The notes under the pieces: model-generated
What the model was told of the DNA's origin: nothing
What the model saw: only the letters and a program-made list of their open reading frames with translations
Database searches by the model: none
Position numbers and translations under genes: made by a program
Part shown: piece after piece, positions 57,645 to 64,000 of the stretch
How positions within the stretch are numbered: position 1 is the first letter of the stretch
Layout: each line of letters starts with the position of its first letter
NCBI GenBank assembly: GCA_035605695.1
Contig: DATNGZ010000064.1
Location: 26,907 to 90,906, forward strand
Length of the DNA stretch: 64,000 bases
Origin: VRUE01 sp035605695
GTDB taxonomy: Bacteria > Actinomycetota > Thermoleophilia > Solirubrobacterales > 70-9
Reading direction: 5' to 3'

Positions 57645-59150
57645 ATGAGCGGGGTAGTTGCCGCGGGCCATCCACTGACCGCCGAGGCGGGGGCCGAGGT
57701 CCTGCGCGAAGGCGGCAACGCGGTCGATGCAGCGGTCTGCGCCGCGCTCGCCTCCTTCGCCGTCGAGAGCCCCCTGACCGGCTTCGGCGCCGGCGGCTTC
57801 ATGATGGTCCACCACGGCGGCGAGACCATGCTGCTCGACTTCTTCGTCGCCGCGCCCGGCAGGGATGGGGTCGGGCGCGGGTCCGAGCTGGTCCCGGTGC
57901 CGGTTCACTTCGATGCCGAGACGGTGCAGACGTTCTACGTCGGTCCGGTCTCCTGCGGCGTCCCCGGCACCGCCGTGGGCCTGGAGGAGGCGCTGCGACA
58001 CTTCGGCTCGGTGCCGCTCGCCGAGCTGGTCAAGCCGGGCGTGCGCCTCGCCCGCGAGGGCGCGCCCGTCAACGCCGAGCAGGCCTACATTCTTGACATC
58101 CTCGAACCGATCCACGCCCGGCTCGCGGGCACCCGGGAGCTCTACGCGCCGGCCGGGAGAACTCTGCGCGAGGGCGAGGTCTTCTGCTTCGAGGAGCTGG
58201 CGGAGGCGCTGGAGCGCTACGGCGCCGAGGGGGCCGAGCCCTTCTGTCGGGGCGAGGTCGCGGCGGCGCTGAGCGAGTACGTGGTCGAACACGGCGGCAC
58301 GCTCGGACCGCAGGACCTGGCTGCCTACGAGACGATCGAGCGCGCACCGATCCGCACCGGCTTCCGCGGCACCGAAGTGCTGACTAACCCGCCGCCCTCC
58401 TCGGGCGGCATCCTGATCGCCTACTGCCTGGGCCTGCTCGAGCGCCTCGGCGAGCGCAGCGGGCCCGAGCAGCTCGTCGCCGCGATGGCCGCAGCCAACG
58501 ACGCCCGGGGCGAGGCCTTCGCCGAGGCGCTCTACGGCGAGGGGCTGGAGGCAAGCCTGCTCGATTCCGCCGCGCTCGATCTCTCCGCCGGCGATCTGCT
58601 CGGTTCGACCACTCACATCTCCGTCCTCGACGGCGACGGGATGTGCGCCAACGTCACCTGCTCCAATGGCTCGGGCTCGGGGGTACTCGTCCCTGGCACC
58701 GGCGTAATCCTCAACAACATGCTTGGCGAGGAGGACCTCAACCCGCTCGGCTTCCACTCGATCGCGCCGGGTCGGCGGGTTCCGTCGATGATGGCACCGA
58801 CGGTGGTGCTGCGTGGCGGCGAGATCGAGATGGGGCTGGGTAGCGCCGGCTCCAATCGAATCCGCTCGGCGATCCTGCAGACGATCGTGCGCGCGGTCGA
58901 GCAGGGGATGGGGGCCGGGGAGGCGGTGCGGGCACCCCGCCTGCACTTCGAGCAGGGCGTGGTCCAAGCCGAGCCCGGGATCGACGACGAAGCGCTGGCA
59001 CGGATCGAGGCGCGCGGAACACCGGTCCTGCGCCGTCCGGAGATCAACCTCTTCTTCGGCGGTACCCAGGCGGTTGCGCGCGACCCCGGGAGTGGTGAGC
59101 TGAGCGGCGGCGGCGACCCCCGCCGAGGCGGCGCCGTGGCAAGGGCCTGA
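57645..59150 (+). CDS. ggt: Gamma-glutamyltransferase family protein
   Basis: The 501-residue Ntn-hydrolase precursor has GGNAVDAAVCAALASFAVESPLTGFGAGGFMMVH (in pieces) near residue 24. The autoprocessing Thr is in GSTTHISVLDGDG (near 325), followed by CSNGSGSGVLVPGTGVILNNMLG. It would split into two chains and cleave gamma-glutamyl bonds. No clear signal peptide is seen from the ATG at 57645, which is unusual because many GGTs are exported. The FtsZ stop lies 16 bases upstream. Confidence 0.87.
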   Translation: MSGVVAAGHPLTAEAGAEVLREGGNAVDAAVCAALASFAVESPLTGFGAGGFMMVHHGGETMLLDFFVAAPGRDGVGRGSELVPVPVHFDAETVQTFYVGPVSCGVPGTAVGLEEALRHFGSVPLAELVKPGVRLAREGAPVNAEQAYILDILEPIHARLAGTRELYAPAGRTLREGEVFCFEELAEALERYGAEGAEPFCRGEVAAALSEYVVEHGGTLGPQDLAAYETIERAPIRTGFRGTEVLTNPPPSSGGILIAYCLGLLERLGERSGPEQLVAAMAAANDARGEAFAEALYGEGLEASLLDSAALDLSAGDLLGSTTHISVLDGDGMCANVTCSNGSGSGVLVPGTGVILNNMLGEEDLNPLGFHSIAPGRRVPSMMAPTVVLRGGEIEMGLGSAGSNRIRSAILQTIVRAVEQGMGAGEAVRAPRLHFEQGVVQAEPGIDDEALARIEARGTPVLRRPEINLFFGGTQAVARDPGSGELSGGGDPRRGGAVARA

Positions 59151-59152
59151 CC

Positions 59153-59189
59153 TGGCGACTTATCCGTCTATATGACGGATAAGTCGCCA
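59153..59189 (+). repeat. 5'-leader long hairpin upstream of the cyclase gene
   Basis: TGGCGACTTATCCGTC and GACGGATAAGTCGCCA are perfect 16-base arms around a 5-base loop (TATAT). It starts 2 bases after the ggt stop and ends 17 bases before the GTG at 59207. No T-run follows, so it is not a standard terminator. Confidence 0.8.
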
Positions 59190-59206
59190 ACCGAGAGAAT
59201 GGCTGC

Positions 59207-60325
59207 GTGGCGATGATCGACTTTGAGGCCGAGGACCTGCTCGACGGGCTCGCAGGCGATGCTCGCAGCGACCGCCTGACGCTGCTCGAACAGCTCGCCG
59301 GCGAAGGCGTGTCCCTGGAGGAACTGCGCGAAGCGGTCGAGGGCGGCAGGCTCACCCTGTTGCCGGTTGAGCGCGGGATCGCCGGCACGGGCCCCCGCTA
59401 CACGCGGGGGGAGGTGGCCGAGCTCTCAGGCGCCGACCTCAATCTGTTGCAGCGCGCCAGCGCCGCGCTTGGCATTCCCTACCCCGAGGCCGACGAGCGC
59501 GTCCTAACCGAGTCGGATCTGGAGGCGGCCAGACGCGTCAAAGCCTTCCTCGACGCAGGTCTACCCGAGGACGGCATCATCCAGGTCGCCCGGACGATCG
59601 GCATGGGCACCGCGCGGATCGCCGAGGCCAATCGCGAGATCACCGTGCGTACTCTGATGCAGCCGGGCGACACCGAGCGGGACCTCGCCCTCCGTTTCGC
59701 TGCCGCCGCCGAGCACATGCTTCCGCTCTTCGAGCCCACCCTTCTTTACGCGCAGCGGGCGCATCTGCTGGAGCAGATCCGCCGCGACGTGATCGGCGCC
59801 GCCGACCTCGCCTCGGGTGAGTTGGGAGCCACAACGGAGGTCTCGATCTGCTTCGCCGACCTGGTCGGCTTCACCAAGCTCGGCGAGGAGATCGCGCCCG
59901 AGGAGCTCGGCCTCGTCGCGGGCAGGCTCGAGGAGATGGCGACCGCGGTCGCCGAACCTCCGGTGCGGCTGGTGAAGACGATCGGCGACGCGGCGATGTT
60001 GGTTTCGACCGATGCCGAGTTGATGACCGACGCGGCGCTGCGCCTGGTCGAGGCTTCGGAGGAAGAGGGGGAGGAGTTTCCGCGCCTGCGGGCCGGCATT
60101 GCCCGCGGTCCGGCCCTGGCCCAGAGCGGCGACTACTACGGCCGCTCGGTCAACCTGGCGAGCCGGATCACCAACGTCGCCAAGCCCGGCAGCGTTCTGG
60201 TCGATCAGTCCGCGAAACAAGCGGCGCCGGACACCTTCGACTACTCCTATGCTGGCGAGCGCCGCCTCAAGGGCTTCGAATCCCGCTTCAAGCTCTACCG
60301 CGTGCGCCGCGACCGAAGCGGCTAG
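59207..60325 (+). CDS. Class III adenylate cyclase with N-terminal regulatory domain
   Basis: The 372-residue protein has a helical regulatory region (residues 1-195) with GPRYTRGEVAELSGADLNLLQRASAALG, resembling the adenylate-cyclase regulatory domain of Rv2212-type proteins. The catalytic domain has ICFADLVGFTKL (metal Asp217), LVKTIGDAAMLVS (Lys257, Asp261) and GDYYGRSVNLASRI (Asp309, Asn316, Arg320). These residues fit ATP rather than GTP as substrate. The GTG at 59207 is used; an ATG two codons later is equally good. Confidence 0.87.
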   Translation: MAMIDFEAEDLLDGLAGDARSDRLTLLEQLAGEGVSLEELREAVEGGRLTLLPVERGIAGTGPRYTRGEVAELSGADLNLLQRASAALGIPYPEADERVLTESDLEAARRVKAFLDAGLPEDGIIQVARTIGMGTARIAEANREITVRTLMQPGDTERDLALRFAAAAEHMLPLFEPTLLYAQRAHLLEQIRRDVIGAADLASGELGATTEVSICFADLVGFTKLGEEIAPEELGLVAGRLEEMATAVAEPPVRLVKTIGDAAMLVSTDAELMTDAALRLVEASEEEGEEFPRLRAGIARGPALAQSGDYYGRSVNLASRITNVAKPGSVLVDQSAKQAAPDTFDYSYAGERRLKGFESRFKLYRVRRDRSG

Positions 60326-61239
60326 GCCGGCTTGCGGGCGGAGACGAGCAGGTTGTAGAAGAGCTCGGCGGGGAGGTGCGGCTCGAGCAGCCGGGTGTCG
60401 ACTTTCTGCAGAGCGATGTAGCTGCGGAAGGCGAAGCTGCGCCAGCCCCAAGAGACCGAATCGGGCTCGGCACTCGACTCGACCGTGCGCAGTCCCCATC
60501 CCCAGGCGTTGGCGAGCAGCTCCTCACCGCCGACGTGACGGTCCTCGAAGCCGGAGTCCTTCAGCAGGCGGCGCAAGTCAGCGGGGGCGAAGGCGTGCAC
60601 GTCGACCTCGCCCTCGAGCGAGTGCCCCTCGGACTGCTCCGCCTCGGCGATGGCGCGGGGCTTGGCCTTTACGACCCGGCGCCAGGCGGGAGCAACGAAC
60701 ATGCCGGCGCGCTTCGGCAGCGCGGCAAGACGATCGCCGTAGCGGGAGGGCTCGCCGGCGAAGGCGATCGCGCCACCGGGACGCAGTACGCGGCGGAATT
60801 CGGCGAAGGCCTTGTCGAGGTCGGGGATGTGGTGCAGGACGGCGTGGCCGAAGACGAGGTCGAAGCTTTCGTCCTCGAAGGGCAGCTCCTCGGCCTCGGT
60901 CTGCACGGTCTCCGCCTCAAGGCCGAGCCCCGCGGCGGTGGTGGCGAGCCGCTTCAGCATCCCGGCGGAGATGTCGGTCGCGGTCAGGCTCTCGATCGCC
61001 CCGAGCTGCAGCAGGTTTAGTGAGAAGTAGCCGGTGCCAGAGCCGATCTCGAGGCCGGCGCCGAAGCTCTCGCCCTTGCGGCCGCCGAGCGCCTTGACCA
61101 GCTTCTGGCGCACCTGCTCCTGTCCGGTCTCGCCGAAGTCGATGCCCCACTTGGCGTCGTATTCGTGGGCGGCGGCGTCGTGGTAGCGGGTGTTGACGTC
61201 CTTGATGTGCTCGGGGGTAGCGGTGGGGGAGGCTGGCAT
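60322..61239 (-). CDS. Class I SAM-dependent methyltransferase
   Basis: The 305-residue methyltransferase has motif I LEIGSGTGYFSLNLLQLGA near residue 64, the post-I acidic TATDISAGML, and FGHAVLHHIPDLDKAFAEFRRVLRPGG near 128. It resembles UbiE/Coq5-type small-molecule methyltransferases; the substrate is unknown. The ATG at 61239 is chosen because upstream codons run into the palindrome at 61274. It is convergent with the cyclase gene, overlapping by 4 bases. Confidence 0.85.
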   Translation of the reverse strand: MPASPTATPEHIKDVNTRYHDAAAHEYDAKWGIDFGETGQEQVRQKLVKALGGRKGESFGAGLEIGSGTGYFSLNLLQLGAIESLTATDISAGMLKRLATTAAGLGLEAETVQTEAEELPFEDESFDLVFGHAVLHHIPDLDKAFAEFRRVLRPGGAIAFAGEPSRYGDRLAALPKRAGMFVAPAWRRVVKAKPRAIAEAEQSEGHSLEGEVDVHAFAPADLRRLLKDSGFEDRHVGGEELLANAWGWGLRTVESSAEPDSVSWGWRSFAFRSYIALQKVDTRLLEPHLPAELFYNLLVSARKPA

Positions 61240-61273
61240 GGCGCGGAACTCTATGCGGATTCTCCGCGCGGGC

Positions 61274-61320
61274 TTGATGTCGTACTTGTCTCCGGTATGC
61301 GGCAACAAGTACGACATCAA
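61274..61320. repeat. 5'-leader long hairpin between divergent methyltransferase genes
   Basis: TTGATGTCGTACTTGT (61274-61289) and ACAAGTACGACATCAA (61305-61320) are perfect 16-base arms. The apex TCTCCGGTATGCGG matches TTTCCGGTGCGCGG in the 2341-2387 hairpin, and both have GTCGTA in the arm. It ends 14 bases before the GTG at 61335 and 34 bases before the ATG at 61239. Confidence 0.82.
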
Positions 61321-61334
61321 TACGGTGGCGGGGC

Positions 61335-62096
61335 GTGCGCGACTACGTCCAGGAAAATCAGCCAGCGGGGGTCCCGCCGCTGCCGCTCACCGGCGAGCGC
61401 ACCTTGCCCGACGTGCCGGAGGAGAACTACTGGTATCGGCGCCACCTGGTCGTTTACGAGTGGATCGCGGAGCAGATTGCCGGCAAGCGGGTGGTCGATA
61501 TGGCCTGTGGCGAGGGCTACGGCTCGAACGTTCTGGCCGGCGCCGCGGCGGGCGTCGTCGGGGTCGACGCCAACCCCGAGGCCCACGAGCACGCCCGCCT
61601 GCGCTACGTGCGCCCCAACCTGCGCTTCGAGCGCGACCTGGTCGAAAGCTTCGCCGAGCCCTGCGACGCGGTCGTCTTCCTGCAGACGATCGAGCACGTT
61701 CAAGATGCCGGCGCGATCCTCGGGCACTTCAAGTCGATGCTGACCCCGGGCGGCATCGCCTACGTCTCCACGCCGAACCTGCTGACCCTGGCGCCTCCGG
61801 GGGCGGAGAAGTCCGACAACCCCTGGCACGTGCGCGAGTACCGCGCCGCCGAGTTCCGCGATCTCTGCGAGGCCCACTTCCCCCGGGTCGAGATGCTCGG
61901 CCTCTTCCACGCTCGCAAGTTGCGCGCCCACGAGCTCGCGATCAAGCTCGGTTGGGACCGCGTCCACAAGGCGCTGCGCCTGACCAAGCCTTTCTACGAT
62001 CGCTTCACGCCCGCGATCGCCGCCTCTGATTTCGAGTTGAGGGAGGGGGACCTCGACCGGGCCCTGGACTTCCTCACCGTCTGCCATGCCCCCTGA
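61335..62096 (+). CDS. SAM-dependent methyltransferase (Rv3030-like position)
   Basis: The 253-residue protein has motif I RVVDMACGEGYGSNVLAG near residue 52, GVDANPEAHEHARLRY and VVFLQTIEHVQDAGAILGHFKSML near 112. It is followed by a GH57 enzyme (overlap 11 bases) and a GT4 glycosyltransferase. The same order occurs at Rv3030-Rv3032 in mycobacteria, linked to methylglucose lipopolysaccharide synthesis. A role in glucan methylation is an inference from order. Confidence 0.82.
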   Translation: MRDYVQENQPAGVPPLPLTGERTLPDVPEENYWYRRHLVVYEWIAEQIAGKRVVDMACGEGYGSNVLAGAAAGVVGVDANPEAHEHARLRYVRPNLRFERDLVESFAEPCDAVVFLQTIEHVQDAGAILGHFKSMLTPGGIAYVSTPNLLTLAPPGAEKSDNPWHVREYRAAEFRDLCEAHFPRVEMLGLFHARKLRAHELAIKLGWDRVHKALRLTKPFYDRFTPAIAASDFELREGDLDRALDFLTVCHAP

Positions 62097-63504
62097 GGAG
62101 AGCGCCGGCGACCTGGCGATCGTCCTCCACTCCCACATGCCCTACGTCGAGGGCTTTGGGACCTACCCCTTCGGCGAGGAGTGGCTGTTCGATGCGGTGA
62201 TCCGCTCCTACCTGCCGGTGCTGGAGGTGGCCGAGCGGGTGACGATGACGATCACCCCGGTCCTGGCGGACCAGCTGGAGGACGAAGGGGTGCAGGAGCG
62301 ACTGCGCCGGTTCCTGCTCGAGTGGCGGATCGGTGCCGCCGAAGCGGAGGTCAGAGAGGGCGAGGTGGCGCCGGAATGCCTCGATGCATGCGAGGCAGAG
62401 CTGGCCCGTTACCGGCGCGTGCTGGAGTTGCTCGACGCCGACGGTGGCAGCCCCCTGCGCGCCTTTCGGCGGGCCAACGAGGAGGGACGGATCGCCCTTG
62501 CCGCCTCTTCGGCGACCCACGCGGTCCTGCCCCTGCTGGCCACGCCCCAGGGACTGGGCTTGCAGCTCGACGCCGGCATTCGCTCGCACCGGCGGCGCTT
62601 CGGCTGGGACGGGGGCTTCTGGCTGCCCGAGTGCGCCTATGTGCCGGGGCTGGAGTGGCGCCTGGCCGAGCAAGGAGTGAATTGGTTCTGCATTGACCAG
62701 AGCCGTTACGAGGAGCCGCTGGACGCGCTCAGCCCGGTTGCGACGGAGGCCGGGCCGGTGGCGCTGCCGATCGACTGGGAGGCGATCCAGTGGCTCTGGT
62801 CGCTCGACGGTTATCCCTCCGATCCCGCTCACGCCCAATTCGCCGGTGAGTCATTGCGCGGCGTGCGAATCTGGAAGGTCGGCGGCGGCCCCTACGACCC
62901 CGCCGCGGCGGTAGAGGCGGCGCGGCGCCAAGCCGGCGAGTTTCTCGCCGCCGCCGCCGCCCGCCTGCGCGAGTTCACCGCCTCGCGCAAGCGCCGCGGC
63001 CTGCTCGTCTTCGCGATCGACACCGAGCTGCTCGGCCACTGGTGGTCGGAGGGGGCGATCTGGCTGCGCGAGGTCCTGGCCGAGGCGGAGCAGGCGGGGG
63101 TGCGGTTGCTCACCGTGCCCGAGGCGCTGGCCGAGCACGAGCCGCTCGAGCGCCCGCTCTCGTCCTCGACCTGGGGCGAGGACAAGGACCTGAGCACCTG
63201 GGATTCACCCGCGGTCGCGGACCTCGCCTGGGGCGCGCGGCGGCTGGAGTTGCGGTTGCTGCGAGCGCTGCGCGGCGGTCTGCGCGGCGATGGCGCCAGC
63301 CGTGCCACGCGAGAGCTGCTGGCGGCGCAGGCGAGCGACTGGGCCTTCCTCGACAAACGCGGCCAGGCGGGCGATTACGCCTTCCAGCGGGCGACTTCCC
63401 ACGCCGAAGCGGCCCTGGAGGCCATAGACTCTCCGGCCATCGCCGACCCGCGCATGCGCGCCCTCGCCCCTGACCTGAGCCTTTCGCCGCTCCTGCAGCC
63501 GTGA
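62086..63504 (+). CDS. GH57 family glycoside hydrolase / alpha-glucan branching enzyme
   Basis: The 472-residue enzyme has the GH57 start IVLHSHMPYVEGFGTYPFGEEWL (in pieces), the nucleophile motif GFWLPECAY (Glu182) and the acid/base motif FAIDTELLGHWWSEG near residue 310. A helical C-terminal domain follows. This matches GH57 branching enzymes such as Rv3031 and the Thermus enzyme. It is coupled by overlap to both neighbours. Confidence 0.88.
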   Translation: MPPEESAGDLAIVLHSHMPYVEGFGTYPFGEEWLFDAVIRSYLPVLEVAERVTMTITPVLADQLEDEGVQERLRRFLLEWRIGAAEAEVREGEVAPECLDACEAELARYRRVLELLDADGGSPLRAFRRANEEGRIALAASSATHAVLPLLATPQGLGLQLDAGIRSHRRRFGWDGGFWLPECAYVPGLEWRLAEQGVNWFCIDQSRYEEPLDALSPVATEAGPVALPIDWEAIQWLWSLDGYPSDPAHAQFAGESLRGVRIWKVGGGPYDPAAAVEAARRQAGEFLAAAAARLREFTASRKRRGLLVFAIDTELLGHWWSEGAIWLREVLAEAEQAGVRLLTVPEALAEHEPLERPLSSSTWGEDKDLSTWDSPAVADLAWGARRLELRLLRALRGGLRGDGASRATRELLAAQASDWAFLDKRGQAGDYAFQRATSHAEAALEAIDSPAIADPRMRALAPDLSLSPLLQP

Positions 63505-64000
63505 CCCGCGTCCTCATTCTTTCCTGGGAGTACCCGCCGCTAATCGAGGGTGGTCTGGCCCGTCACGTGCGCAAGCTCTCCGAGGCGCTGGTCGAGCGCG
63601 AGGTCGAGGTCCACGTCCTCACCCGCGGGGGGGAGGAGTCGCCGGCTGAGGAGCAGCGCGGCGGGGTCTTCATCCACCGTATTCGCGAGCCCAAGCGACC
63701 GACCGACCTCGGCGAGTTCGTCGCCTGGGTTGAGCGGATGAACTCCGACATGCTCGCCGCCGGGGTCGAGCTCGGCGACCGCTACGACTTCGACCTCGTC
63801 CACGGCCACGACTGGCTTGTCGCCAACGCTTGCGATCACCTAGCCAAACGCTTTGGCGCGCCGCTGCTGACGACGATCCACGCCACCGAGCACGGTCGCC
63901 ATCAGGGCTGGGTGGATAAGCATCCGCAGACCTACATCCACGGGGTCGAGCGCTGGATCACCAACCGCTCGCACCGGGTGATCACCTGCTCCCACTACAT
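63501..64000 (+). CDS. GT4-family glycosyltransferase, N-terminal part
   Basis: The visible 166 residues start VTRVLILSWEYPPLIEGGLARHV, typical of bacterial glycogen synthase-like GT4/GT5 enzymes. LVHGHDWLVANACDHLAKRFGAP and TTIHATEHGRHQGW follow. The gene runs off the right edge, so the donor-binding C-domain is not seen. The GTG overlaps the GH57 stop by 4 bases. By position it matches Rv3032, an alpha-1,4-glucosyltransferase. Confidence 0.85.
   Translation, partial: MTRVLILSWEYPPLIEGGLARHVRKLSEALVEREVEVHVLTRGGEESPAEEQRGGVFIHRIREPKRPTDLGEFVAWVERMNSDMLAAGVELGDRYDFDLVHGHDWLVANACDHLAKRFGAPLLTTIHATEHGRHQGWVDKHPQTYIHGVERWITNRSHRVITCSHY

Noticed and set aside
57423..58967. 514-codon reverse frame opposite the gamma-glutamyltransferase gene
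   Set aside because: The forward frame has all GGT motifs; the reverse one has none and no ribosome-binding site.

Overview
This window is GC-rich and densely coded, with no gene-free gap above 300 bases. It looks like a chromosomal segment of an actinobacterium. F420-type luciferase-like oxidoreductases, a DUF5679 zinc-ribbon protein, an EgtB/EgtD pair, paired ArsA-like ATPases and a secretin-less type IV pilus locus together point to a deep-branching group such as Thermoleophilia. That placement is inferred from gene content only. There are no rRNA, tRNA, CRISPR, prophage or intact insertion sequences.

Bases 1-9500 hold mixed housekeeping and stress genes: a metal/permease gene behind a CsoR-type operator, an MTA/MTI purine salvage pair, a photolyase, an HD hydrolase, a PAS/MBL pair, an acyltransferase, and a sigma/anti-sigma/lipoprotein operon. 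Bases 9500-13800 are a lipid-like catabolic run (thiolase, crotonase, Baeyer-Villiger-type monooxygenase, thioesterase). Bases 13800-20200 hold a P-type ATPase, an LLM oxidoreductase and the three-gene proton-translocating transhydrogenase. Bases 20200-30300 hold a TadE-anchored secreted protein, an SDR, egtBD (ergothioneine), a histone-like protein, class II FBPase, three TetR regulators and a YihY membrane protein.

Bases 30300-49500 are the centrepiece. The primary sigma factor gene, with its own promoter and an attenuator-like leader, precedes an almost complete monoderm type IV pilus locus: two PilT-like ATPases, PilB, PilC, PilA, three further pilin-like proteins, PilD, PilM, PilN, PilO and a PilP-position protein. 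The major pilin gene sits behind a well-preserved c-di-GMP-I (GEMM) riboswitch. A VapBC-type toxin-antitoxin pair and a large calcium-type propeller protein lie inside the locus.

Bases 49500-64000 carry an HxlR regulator, an unrecognised 530-residue protein, a CHAP hydrolase with four near-identical calcium-motif repeats, paired ArsA/Get3-like ATPases, a ParA-FtsZ gene pair, a gamma-glutamyltransferase, a class III cyclase, and a methyltransferase-GH57-GT4 run with the order of the mycobacterial Rv3030-Rv3032 polymethylated glucan cluster.

Several repeat families stand out. Five loci carry long hairpins that end 14-25 bases before a start codon, with variable but self-complementary arms and related loops; one arm pair also occurs inside mtaD. 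A 109-base palindromic core occurs twice with different self-complementary flanks. An 88-base in-frame palindromic segment is shared by the N-terminal extensions of ParA and FtsZ.
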